In this document: positions 1 to 10,900 of the stretch, piece after piece
Numbering within the stretch: the first letter of the stretch is position 1
How the letters are laid out: each line of letters opens with the position of its first letter
From: Camarhynchus parvulus
Taxonomy: Eukaryota; Chordata; Aves; Passeriformes; Thraupidae
Reading direction: 5' to 3'
Length of the DNA: 64,000 nucleotides
Assembly: GCF_901933205.1 (NCBI RefSeq)
Contig: NC_044581.1
Location: forward strand, 14,101,501 to 14,165,500
Position numbers and translations under genes: made by a program
Notes under the pieces: generated by a model
Seen by the model: the letters and a program-made list of their open reading frames with translations, nothing else
Database searches by the model: none
What the model was told of the DNA's origin: nothing

Positions 1-3000
1 AGTGGTCACTGCCCCAAATGCTGGTGTAACACCCAGCAGACTGTGGCATGTGGGGTTCTACCGTGCTGCAATTTACCCTCTCCCCAGGGCCCCCAGCAAT
101 GGCATTGGCTTCAATGTAAGGTATTGTCAGATGCTTTTGTGGTTGTAACAGCCTGTTTACATGGTTTGAGTGAAGTGTTTTCCAAATGGGTTTCATTTGC
201 CTACTCAAAGCTGAATTTAGCTGAAATTCCCTTGATTCTTGGTGTTTGAGCACAGTCTGAGGTTCAGGAGGGAATTCTGTCTTTTTGAAATGAAATTGTC
301 TTTTCAAGGCATTTGATAAAATTAAGACCTTCTTTAGTTCTTGAGGTTCTGTTTCCAGTGCTGCAATTCTAAAGTTGATATGGGTTAGATTTGAGGTTCT
401 TTTGTTTGCATTTGAGTGAGCAAATTATTAGGAAAAGTATTTTGTATGCTGCTTTTCACCTTATAGTACAAACAGTACTGATAAATGGCAAGTTTTGGTA
501 GCTTTATGTAAAAAAGAGGATTTTATATCTATATAAATTTGCTTAAAACTCTCCTAAATGTTTTCTATATGCTAAATGTTGTATTAAGGTTTTCAGACAT
601 CTATTTCAAAACAATTGCAATTTAAAACCTATCTTTTATGACTCTTAATCTGTAATGTTGAAATATCCTGCCATTTGCAGAAAGACAGAGCTTCAGAAGT
701 TCTCAGATTATCTTACAGAAACCAGAATAATTCTCAGTAGTACTTTTAAAAAATGTGTTTTCATGCAATCTACAATTGATATAATGAGCCATTCTTAAAG
801 AAAAAATGTATTCTTTTGAAATTGAGCACCTGAAATCTTTAAATGGAATGGGGAGCAGGTGATTCTTCCTTAATATCTTGCTGTACTGAGGACATTTCCA
901 ACACCAGAGAGCACCTGCTCTTCCTGCTAAGGAGTGTGTGCATCTTTGTGTGGCTGAGCTTGTGCACCCTGTGATCATCGCTGTCATCCTTGTTCTCAAA
1001 AACAACCTGTTGGTCTTGAGTGAGACTGTGGGGACCTGTAAAAGTCACACATTTTTCAGGGCAAATTAGGATTTGTTACTTAACAGCTTGTGTGTGTGTG
1101 TGTGTTGAATAAATAGCACATTGTTTTTATGACAAAATCCCTTTGCATATAGCTTAGAGTGGAAACTTGACATCGTGGCTTTAACGGTGCCAAAATAAAT
1201 GTCTGGTAAATTAGCACAAAGAAATGTTCTTGTGGTTTACTGTCTATGGGGAGAATTAGTTTTCACTTGAAAATGTTGGAGCAAGCAAATTGGGAATATT
1301 AATTTATCCCTGCTCATGCTCACAGGCTTTTTATTCTCAGGTGCTCAGCACTTGTGAGTGTTTAGGATCCCTTGTGATCAAAACACGAGTCCTGCTTGGC
1401 CTCATCACAATTAGGAGTGAGAGTGTCCCCAGGCAGACCCTGTGTGGGTGTTTGAAACCAGCCCGGAGCAGGTGCAACTTTGGCTGGCAGGAGGTGGCTC
1501 TGGGTCCCTCCTGGTCACACATCTGGATTTTCAGAGCCCCTATGGGTCAGGGAGGATCCCTTTGGGATCCCCTAGAGCTGGGCTGCAGGAAAGCGTGTGC
1601 TGTCCCTGCACCCAGGGGCTGCTGGCACAAAGCAGCAGGGATCCTTGTCCTTGCTGTCACCTCCTCTCCAACCCCACCTCATGGACGGCGCCAGAGTCAG
1701 CAGCACTGCCTCGAGAGCTTAGGTGGAAAGCTAAGGCAAGAGCACCAACCCTCTAGGCCAGAAAGCACTTTATCCATTCACAGCCAGAAATCACAAAGCT
1801 CAGGTCACACCGTTACCAAATTTGTCTGAAGCTAAGGGGAAGAAATAAATCTTGGAAGAAGCTGTTAAGGATTAATTTTGAGAAAGGTCAGCTCCTCAAC
1901 ACTTTCTGGATTCCAGAAGCACTTGTTCATTCAGTTGCAATGCTGTTGGCAGTTTAAAATATGGGTTTGGACTTGATGGGATGGGGGTAATCTATTAATC
2001 AGCACTTCATCATCTACAGCTGCTTATCTTCTTTTTTCTGTAATTCCTCTTTTTAGTTGGACATCAGCGTTGTCTACGTACTTCATACCATCCATCAGGA
2101 GGAATGAATGAAGTACACAGCAATATATCAGCTTGACTGAGCTCAATAAAGCAAGAGAGAAGCAGAAAATTATTGCAATAATCTTAAATCTTTAATGATA
2201 GTGGAGTTAAATATATATAATTTTCTTTACTCATTACTGTAGTGATAAAGCCCTGCTCTAGTATAGTCCTAATTTGACATAGAAAGTGTCTTCTTATTCT
2301 ATTAGGTAAAAACTCCTGCCCCCCTTTTTTTAAAAAAAGTTTTGGTGCAAGTGCTGTCTGAACTGTTTAATAACACAGTTCCAATAGATCTTGGCCAATA
2401 TTTCTTCTGGATGTTATATAAAAATTACTGAGCTTTGGAAGGAATTAACTTCACTCCAACTGTGCCTCTTTCCTGTGTGTTTGACAACCAAAAAAAAAGT
2501 ATGTTAAGTTTTCAATGAGAGAGATTCAGCTGTTCCAAAGAATGAATGGCACTCATTTTTGTCTTGGTTAAAAATACTTGCAGATGTTTCATTAATAAAC
2601 TGTAGTGTCCTCCTATGAGAAGAGATTAAATTTGATGGGAATGCAGGAAACGTTCTTGCTGCTATTTGCATGAAAGTTTTCCCAGCTTTGGCAGAGCTAC
2701 AGGAAGCTCTACAGGGCTCATTGGGCTTGGCTAACAAATGTTCAAATGTTCTGAGGATTCTGTGGCTGCCTGGTGAGCTCTGCCCCAGGGCTGCAGGGAA
2801 GGAGCTGAGCTGAGCACACCTGCCCTGGGACTGGGGTGGGATTAGAGTGAACACCTCTGCAAAACCAGAGGTGTTCTTCCTGTCCTTGCTGCCATGGGAA
2901 AATCAGGGGAGACAGGAGACAGAGAAGGATGAGGGAGTGTGAGAATTGCAGTGTGGTGAGGCTGCAGCGGGCTGGAGCTGGGACAGAGCAAAGTGCAGAC

Positions 3001-3684
3001 AGCACTGCCAGACTCTGTGCAGGATGAGGGCAATGGAGGAGGGTGTGAACAAGAGCTTGTGTTAGTGGTGTCTGCCCCACCAGAACTGGGGCAAAACCAC
3101 AGGTTTCTGTGCTGTTAGTGTTAATGTGTTCCCAGGGAATTTACAGGGATTTTCCAAGTTTATATCCCTTTGCTTGCTTTACACAATGCCGTGTATTCAA
3201 CTCTGCTTATCAAACTTTGAGATGAGCATTAATATAAGGCTGGATCAACAAATGTTAGAGGGAACTGTAAGAACAGGTTCAGATTATTTTATTGTTTTCC
3301 TCCATTCCTTTTAGTCTGGGACATCTCTGCAAAGAAATTATATCAAGGTTAAGGTTCTGAGACTTGACTTTGCAAGTTCAAAATTGTTGAAATTACTTGT
3401 ACAATGATGGATGGGGCTACACAGCAGAAGCACAGCAATGTTTTGGCAGCCCATTTGCCAAATCTTGCAAGAGGACTGACTCAGAACACAGAACACACTG
3501 CCTCAGTCAGTGAGAAACTTTCCAAGTTAGGAGCAATCCATGCCATGAAAAACAAGCTCTTTTGGTGCAGAAGATAGAATATGAAGTCATTGCTTTTAAT
3601 TAAACTGTTCTGAGCAAGACTGAACTTTGCAACTTCAAAGCATGTGTAATTGATGGATTTAGTGCTTTATACATATCTCCACAG
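1..3684. other. non-coding single-copy DNA
   Basis: No gene, recognised repeat family or RNA gene is visible here. Most of the stretch is AT-rich, with two more GC-rich patches (about 1430-1830 and 2750-3080). Open frames in those patches, including one of 179 codons at 1290-1829, overlap frames on the other strand, have no recognisable domain and lack plausible exon borders, so I treat them as chance. Intronic or intergenic DNA is the best description. Confidence 0.7.
1089..1104. repeat. short (TG)8 microsatellite
   Basis: An uninterrupted dinucleotide run of about eight TG units is seen directly. It is short and probably of low variability compared with the (TG)19 tract at 45560. Confidence 0.85.
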
Positions 3685-3710
3685 TCCCAAAAATTCCGGT
3701 CACGTTTTAG
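3685..3710 (+). other. candidate 26-nt microexon (weak)
   Basis: A CAG acceptor preceded by a moderately pyrimidine-rich stretch (TATCTCCACAG, ending 3684) is followed after 26 nt by a textbook donor, GTAAGTGG, starting at 3711. The enclosed segment holds two CpG dinucleotides (in CCGG and CACG), which is unusual in this CpG-poor DNA. Two of three frames are open; one reads SQKFRSRF before the donor. A length of 26 is not a multiple of three, so inclusion would shift the frame. The polypyrimidine tract is mediocre, and no neighbouring exon is visible to support a gene. It could be a cryptic splice pair by chance. Confidence 0.15.
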
Positions 3711-5235
3711 GTAAGTGGTGGTCATGAAAGCAATTTATGGATTAACATGGATTAAAGGGAGGTTCTTTCAAAGGAGTATTTCAGCAGTAAGAATGATAGG
3801 CCTAAATGGCACTTGTTGTAAAGTTTCTAAAAACTGCACTTGCTGCCGTGGACTAGACTTATAATCAAAGCTGTGATTTAAATTTTCCTAATAACTTCAT
3901 GTTATAACTTTTCCTTTCTGTGCCCTCTAAATTACTTTGTCTATTCTAGACAAATGGATCTCATCAAGAGTGAAAAGGACATCTTTTGTGAAGCATCAAA
4001 TCTTTCATGCTGGAATCTAGATTTATTAACTTCACATTATGAAGTTAATAAATGTTGTCCCTCTCTCCCTTCAGAGGCCTTTAAAGAGAGAATATACTGA
4101 ACACTTAAAGGTTTAGGACATTTATGTGTAATGAGGAGTCCTTAAAAATGAATTGCATCTTTATCCTTAGGGGTTGGCACCTAATGTTTGGGAAAAGCAC
4201 CTTCTAAAGAGTTTGCTACTGGTGATGTTTTTTTTTCTTTTTTGTTGTTTGAAGAAATCCATTTGGGGCCTTCTAATCTGTTCTCTCAGACATTCTGTGC
4301 ATAGTAAGGTATTCAACTCTCTTCAGGCTCCAAATGGAGAATTAATGAAATGAATAGTTTTACAGCACCAATCTAACCATAATTACAGAAGAATGTGTTA
4401 CTGGGATTGCAGCTGTGAGCTGCACAGTAATTTACAGGGATCATTCCCAGAGTGTCCCTGTCCCAGCAGTGTGCAAGGAGGCAGAGCAGCCCACACAAGA
4501 GAGACAGAGGAATGGCACAAACATTGATGTACAGATTTCAGAGGCAATATCAAACCTTTGTGCTCCTGAAGATGCCTCAGGAAAAACTGGGTGATCTTTT
4601 TAAGTGCTGGAGATGTCTGCTGATGACAACTATGATTCCAGCAAAAGACAAGCTTTCAGTTATCATCTGTAGTTATTCAACCTATAGAACACAACTCCTC
4701 ACATATGCAACTTATTCTCAAGCATAGCAGATTTTTATTTAGAACATTTAAGATACACTACAAACATTTGGACATAAAAATTATATTTATTTCTCACAAA
4801 GATTTAAGTATCTATATGAAAAAGCACTAAAAACATGGAAATATCAGTGTTCTGTTTCTTGAAGAGGTACAATTCCAACAAAAGCAACATACCTTTGATT
4901 TGCATGAATAAGAACAATTTTTTCCTCTGTGAGCATTCTTTTGAAGAACCCAACCAAAGTACTTGTAACTTTGCCTGAAAGCTATAGTTGGCACTAATTT
5001 ATCTAAAAGTATGTAATGAAGAATATTTTATCCAGCTGTAAGTATGTGGTGATGAATTAGTGGGAATATATAGCCATTTGTTATGCTTATAGGCAGCTCA
5101 TAGCTGTAATAATCCTGGATCACTTCACTCTTCTCTGTGAATTAGGCAATATTAATATCCATTTTTGTCAATGGAGATAGAGAGACAGAGGGCTCTTACC
5201 ATCTGCCCTTAATGGAGGCTTAAACTCTCGTCTCT
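3711..5235. other. non-coding single-copy DNA
   Basis: AT-rich DNA with no supported gene. A 91-codon open frame at 4452-4727 has no recognisable domain. The only structure seen is the perfect hairpin at 4022-4052. Confidence 0.65.
4022..4052. repeat. perfect 12-bp inverted repeat (hairpin)
   Basis: The arm TTTATTAACTTC (4022-4033) is matched exactly by GAAGTTAATAAA (4041-4052) around a 7-nt loop. This is seen directly. The arms are AT-rich, so the hairpin is weak and may be coincidental; no function is implied. Confidence 0.8.
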
Positions 5236-5239
5236 ATCC

Positions 5240-5336
5240 AGCCATGCAGATAAACTCAGGAAACTTTAGAGGTACTTTATTTCTAAAGGTCACATATCTC
5301 CTAGGACTACACGGTCACAGGTTTGAACTTTTGAAC
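5240..5336 (+). mobile_element. possible degraded MIR-like SINE
   Basis: The stretch contains, in the right order, blocks resembling the conserved MIR core and 3' part: CAGATAAACTCAGGAAAC, an AAAGGTCACA block near 5286, and GGTTTGAAC near 5321. The family normally reads CAGATGAGGAAACTGAGG, then AAGGTCACACAG, then a TTTGAACC block. Similarity is judged from memory and is low, as expected for an element older than the bird-mammal split. Just upstream (5148-5190) another segment also resembles the core, so the boundaries are uncertain. A chance match cannot be excluded. Confidence 0.3.
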
Positions 5337-5421
5337 AGAATACCTTTGTTTTGGATCACACCTACAGGAAAGGCAGTGCTACAAGGTCTCCCCGATATTT
5401 TCCATAATTTCAAGCCTAAGG

Positions 5422-5668
5422 GAATCATAGAATCACAGAATGGTTTTGATTGGAGGGGACCTTAAAGGTCACCTCATTCCATCCCCCTGCCATGGGCAGG
5501 GACCCCTGGTGCTGTCCCAGGCTGCTCAGAGCCCGTCCAGCCTGGCCTTGGACACTGCCAGGGGTCCTGGGGCAGCCTGTGCAGGGCCTCACCACGCTGA
5601 CAGGGAAGAATTGCTTCCCAACACCTCATCTAAACCTGCTCTCTGCACTTTGAAATCACTCAAATTGA
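5422..5668 (-). mobile_element. CR1 LINE, 5'-truncated 3' end
   Basis: This is chicken repeat 1, the dominant non-LTR retrotransposon of birds. The plus strand begins AATCATAGAATCACAGAATGG, the reverse complement of the ATTCTATG-type microsatellite that ends CR1. It continues with the usual blocks: GGGGACCTTAAAGGTCA, then CCATGGGCAGGGAC, then CAGCCTGGCCTTGGACACT, then GGGGCAGCCTGTGCAGGGCC, then ATCTAAACCTGCTCTCTGCA. The element therefore lies on the minus strand, with its 3' end at the left. Only about 250 bp of a multi-kilobase element remain, which is normal 5' truncation. Blocks are easily readable, so this copy is younger than the one at 15450. It carries no intact coding sequence; the short open frames across it are shadows. 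Confidence 0.95.
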
Positions 5669-6434
5669 ATTCAGCAGCTCTATGACTGAAACACCTAGGA
5701 GGTGAAGCAGTGTGTGGGGGGCTTTGCTGTGGGCATGCCTGTATGAAGATTTACCTGATTTGGGCTCCTGTGCCTGGTTGCCCAAGCTGTAAAGCCTGAC
5801 CTTCAACGATTTGCCTGAAGGCACCTGGCAATTCTATTGTGGAACAAATAATTTAAATTGCTGTCTCCCAAGTCAGTGCCTCCCCATTCCTTCTGAGCAG
5901 TCGATGCACTGCTCAGGAGCTGCCTGAGGCACTGCGTTGGTGCTTTAACTCTGCCTGACCTCCCCAGGGGCTGTTTGGAGTGTGCCAGCTTCCAGCGTGG
6001 TGCCTCTTAGCAGGCAGTTTGCACGGAGCTGCAGCTGTGCCCCGGCCAGCCCTGCCAGGCATCACTCTGCAGCTCCGAGCCCTTATGCACTGAGGAGAGG
6101 AACAGGGCTGAATTCTTGTCCTCTGCTTGCTTCTCCATATCCTTTTACACATATGGAAAAGTATTTATTTATATTTAAAACACCCAGCAACCTACCTGCC
6201 AAGGTCAGAGGCAATCTCTTCCATCAGCAACTCTTTTTTCCTCTCTCTGTAATGTTGTTATTTGGATCCATTTTCTGATAGCACTGTCTTATCTTTATAT
6301 TAAGAGAACTCCTCATCTTACCACAGTGTCTGAGCCCAGTTCAAGCCTACCAGGTTCTTATGAGTGCTTTTCTTTCATTTCTGGTGTTACTGTTAATGCC
6401 CTTTTATTAAGAAATCTATAGAGCTCACAACACA
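5669..6434. other. non-coding single-copy DNA
   Basis: No gene or recognised repeat is seen. The middle (about 5900-6110) is more GC-rich, with overlapping open frames of 79 and 98 codons on opposite strands and no recognisable domain. Confidence 0.6.
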
Positions 6435-6776
6435 CTATTTCACAACAAATTCCTGATCTTCTCCATAAAACTCACTCTGTGCATGTTTATCTTCTGGTAA
6501 TTCAAACTTGCTTTCCTTTTCCAACTGTCTGCTTTTTGAATTACCACAATCTTGATTCAAATCTACCTGGTTATCAGTTGACACAGGTTTATTGAAGTGG
6601 CTTATTCTCTCTGTCTGACAGATCTCATATTTAGTAATACATTTCACTTCTGCCTTATTGATCAAAAATTCCTTTTGAGTCATGCATCTTTTTCATCTAG
6701 CTTTCAGACCTTGTTGCTCAAATGATATAACAGTTCCTTTAATATTACAGTATTTGTAAGCAGAATCTCTTATGTT
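6435..6776 (-). other. coding-like open stretch, unidentified
   Basis: Read on the minus strand, this stretch stays open for about 110 codons apart from one TGA (roughly 6691-6693). The 82 codons from the ATG at 6681-6683 to a TAG just below 6438 give a hydrophilic, charged product rich in Glu, Lys, Gln, Asn and Asp. That differs from the Cys/Trp/Leu/Ser-rich products of chance frames elsewhere in the window. An AATAAA hexamer on the same strand follows the stop closely (TTTATT on the plus strand near 6403). I recognise no protein family. A strong minus-strand splice acceptor upstream is not evident. Options are a decayed retrocopy, a 3'-terminal exon with a wrong start, or chance in AT-rich DNA. 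The chance explanation remains likely. Confidence 0.15.
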
Positions 6777-7859
6777 CTAATTTAGTTATAGGGAATACCC
6801 CAACATTCCCCTCTAAACCAGTCAGTATTTTCTGAGTATAAATAGATCTGTCAGTGTTGTTGTAAATGAATTTTCCCTCTCCTGAAGGACTTTGCTATGA
6901 AATTTTCTACTTGCTTATAAGTATCAAGAAAACATCTACACTTTTTAAGACACACATTTTAGACCTGACTCCCCAGTCCCCATCAAGTATCTGGAGAAAC
7001 ATCTGAAATGTCTACATCATCTGCAACACCTGTGTGCTGTACATATATGCTGATAAAAAAGCCAGAAATGGATCTCACCTGGGCAAAGCTAGGGATAAGG
7101 AGCAACTTTTCTGTAGCCATAGTGAACTATGCATTTTTGTTCTTCATTCCCAGTGGGGTCTGCTTTTGCTTATTTCACTTATCTATATATTTATGTAACC
7201 ATGAATTGGTAAAATTGGCAGCAAGTGTTAATTTGTGTACATGTGTTTATACAGATAGGTACAAGTCATCTTGTGTGCTACAATACAGAAAATGAGGGTT
7301 AAATAACCTATACTGAATGTTATTTCAGTAAAGATTTTGATTTTTTTTAATGTGAATTATGCCCTAGCATCCTCAAAGCACAAAATGTGATGTTCTTGTG
7401 GTTATCCTAATTAGAGTTTCAACATGAAACTTAAGGGTCAGTGTAACTCTGGTGCTGTATTGTAAAGTTGCTGGCATGATGAGAGATCTGGAGAAATGTG
7501 CTTTCTACTTAACATCTCATAGTGATAAACAGTTTCCACCCACTGTTTTAGGCATCTGCAGGCTTTGGCTGACTGCACAGAGCTCACTTGCATGCCATGA
7601 GACATCCACTAGATGTGGTCATTTGTGTTTCTTTCCATGCAAATTGGTATGGCTGACAAAACACCAACAGATCAGGATGTCTTACCCTAAAAGAGCCTCA
7701 GGTTGGGTGCCCTAATGTCACCTAGGGCTCAGAGAAGTGTTTTGGGGAGTGGTTGTGGTTGCTTTCTATAAATGGAAGGTACCAAATGGAAGGTAGAATT
7801 GTTGTTTGAGTTAATGGGCTGCATTGGCACCAGAACTGAAATAAACTTTTAAAAAATTA
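6777..7859. other. non-coding single-copy DNA
   Basis: AT-rich; no gene, RNA or repeat recognised. Open frames at 7008-7295 and 7452-7715 are Cys-rich with no recognisable domain and are treated as chance. Confidence 0.6.
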
Positions 7860-7938
7860 ATTAATTCCATAATGGAATGATGGAATTATTATTATTAATT
7901 AATTAATAACAATAATTATTGTTATTATTATTAATTAA
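7849..7938. repeat. AT-rich (TTA/TAAT)n tract with palindrome
   Basis: This is a run of TTAAT/ATT units almost devoid of G and C. Positions 7904-7927 form a perfect 24-bp palindrome centred on AATAATTATT; the reverse complement is identical. TAATTA-type steps recur on both sides. It is a simple-sequence tract able to extrude a small cruciform; no function is inferred. Confidence 0.85.
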
Positions 7939-10900
7939 GGTCACTAAACACTAGAGTGGGGAGGTTCTGGAGCATCTTTCCATTTAGAGTAGTGGGGACA
8001 AGAAACTAAATTACTTCTAAGGTGGAAGTTTCTCATTTATGAAGTGTTTGTGTTATGTGGTTGTCTGTGAGAACAGGGAATTGTGTTTGATGACCCAGGA
8101 GGTCTTTTCCAGTCTTCCTTCCTCTGCATATGCAAGGAAAATAAATAAAGCTTCTTGTGTGCTTCACTGGGTGCAAGATCCTTTCTGGAATAACCCTAGG
8201 AACCTAGCTGGAAATAATTAGTAGAACTGCCAGTTATAATCTGAAGATAAATAAAGCTGCGGTGACTGAAGGAGCAATGTGCAGAATCTCTTGCTCTCTG
8301 GATTTGGGTGGCTGAATTGTCTATGAAGCACTTCCTTGAAAGGGTAGTTGCTATTAAAGCAATTTTCTTCACGTCCTTTGCTTGCATGTACAACAGCACA
8401 TCTTGTATGGAACCACGTGTTCCCTCTTCTATTGTGCTTCTGTCGTATCTCTTCATTTTTAGCTGTCCCTCCCATGCTTCTGTGCTGTAGATTTAAATAA
8501 TTGGCAGTAGAAACTGCTGGCATTTACTTAATATCCAGAATTAAGCTGTACAACATTTCCTTCTCTACTAAGAAAGCATGAACTCCCTGCTGCTGCAGCC
8601 ATCAGGGGTTCCCAAGTGCCCTTCTGATCCTCAATTCCTAAATCATCCTGAGGTTACTGGGGCTGCTGCCTGCATTTCTGACCCCATCAGGCCAAACAGA
8701 GCAACACTGCTGGAAATCTAAATATTCCCTACATGGCATCATCAAAATACTAACCACAAATCAGTGGTCTATGTGCTGTGCTGCAAATCCTGTGATTCAG
8801 CATGTCAAAAAGCAACTATTAGGCTTCCAGCTTGGGATAAAATAATCACAGGAAAATAGGCAGATCTGTCAAGTTGTTAAAAGATAATGCTGAAATATGC
8901 AACAATCTGCTCAGCAATAAGGCTGTCAAAGATGGTAAATATTAGTCTAGAAAATGAGAAAATAGACTTTTTTTACATTAGTGCTTGTGAAAATAACTTG
9001 TATTTGACTTCACATTTTAATATTTGCATCTTTAACCAACACTGGAAGGTTAGGGCCAAAAAAAATGGAAAAAGAAATTATGTTAAAAATAAATACAAAA
9101 CATAAACAAAGGATAAAAACCCAACAACCCTAAATCTCTGCTGTATGACCTTGCAGAAGAAAAACACAAAGCAATGGTTTGTATAAAAATAAATTTACTT
9201 AGGCACATTTTGTTGTTGTTTAAACAAATATTTAGGGTTCATTTACAGTACAAAATCCTCATGGCCCTAGAGACTTGATAAGAAGGAATGGAAAGTTTCA
9301 GTTTCCTTCTGCAACATTGCAAAGTCACCTTTTCAATTATCAGCTGCTCGAAGTCTCCTCAGAGCACTTAGTGGCCTAAAAGATAATAAAAACACCGATT
9401 TGTGATGGTAAAGGGTCACAGGACACCTGGACAATTCCATACTCAAACTGTGCCCAGTGTGCAAACACAAACCCTGTGTGTTCCATTGTCTAGGATTATG
9501 AGGTGCTCCACTGGAACAATGATGTCTCTGCTTTTGGGGCTGCTGATAATGATCAGTGTCACCAATGAACATCAATGGTGCAGCATCACCTCAGAGTGCA
9601 AGAAGATGTTTACAACCCACTGCAGGTGTTCACATTCCTCAACATTTCAGACAAATGGCTTAGATAGGAAGGAACTTATTGCCCCCTTTAACTCCTCCAA
9701 GATCATGAAAAAGCAATGCCTTTGACTGTGCAGTGCTTTGCTGCCACTGTGCAGAGCAGAGCAGTGCAAGCCTGTGGGATGGGATGTGGGAGTAGCTGCT
9801 TGTGCTGCCTTGAGTTAAGGTTTGTTTCTGCTGAGCTTTGCCAAGCTGAAGTAGGCTGGGCTGCTGCTGTGGGATGAATGTGAGTTTGTCAGCAGAAATA
9901 ATTGAACTTCTTGCAGGAGAATTATATTCTTAATTGCTGTCTGGAAAGCTCTCACATTTCTGTGTTTCACACCAGTTTGTCTAGAGGGTTGCTCTGTCAG
10001 TGGGGCTGAGTCTTTGTTGTTATTCTCTTGAGAATCCAGCTAAGTCTAGTCATGTTACTGAGTTTGATTTTAATTGCATGTGCCTCATTAGAGGCTGAAT
10101 GGATGATATCACTTTTCCTGGGTCTGGCTCAGGGATACACCCAGAGCCACTCTGCTCTGTGGTCCTGGTAAGGCATCCTGACTTCCAGTGGGCAGTGCTG
10201 CACTGGGACAGTGCTTCTGCTGGGACACTGATGGAGAGAAACTCCCAAAGACTAATAAACAGCTAGGGCTGGAGCTCAGGACAGACACTTGGGCTGGTCA
10301 AAGGAAGCTGAAATAAGGAGTGCTGAGGTGGGGAGTGACTTTCAGTGGCTGGAGGAAGGCTGTTGGCAAGGGAGTGCCTATGGGCTTAACCAAGCAAGGC
10401 CCATAAGCACTGGTGTGGGTGGTGGGTGTGTGGGGTAGCAGCAGCTCTGGGATCAGAGTACTTAGGACTCCTGTCTCTGAGAATTACCCAACCCATGATA
10501 TTCCCAGGACAGCACAGAAGGATGCATTCTTAGAATTATGCATGCACAGTGCTGCGGTGTCTGCTTGAAGAAACTGAATTAAGCTTAACTGGACTTGACT
10601 TTGCAAACTGAATAATCCTTTACAACACTGTTTTGCATGCAAGAGAGATATGTAAGCCTAGTTTCAGCTGGATTTCTGGGTGGTTCAGTGCAGATGATTT
10701 ATTTAAATGGTGGCCTTTCATCTCCCCTGCATTGAATTCACTGCTCCTTCCAGTGAGCCCCCAGCCAGAGCAGTTTGTCCTTCTGCCTCCTGCCAGCCAC
10801 AGTGTGCTCCAAGCTGGTATCCCTGCTGTAAATACCTTTAATGTGGTAGATGTGGTTGTAATGTGAGCTCCTGAATTTCTTTGTGTGTATTTGTGGCAAA

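Noticed and set aside
1290..1829. 179-codon plus frame
   Set aside because: No recognisable domain, a second overlapping open frame in the same region and no splice or promoter context; composition is that of chance GC-richer DNA.
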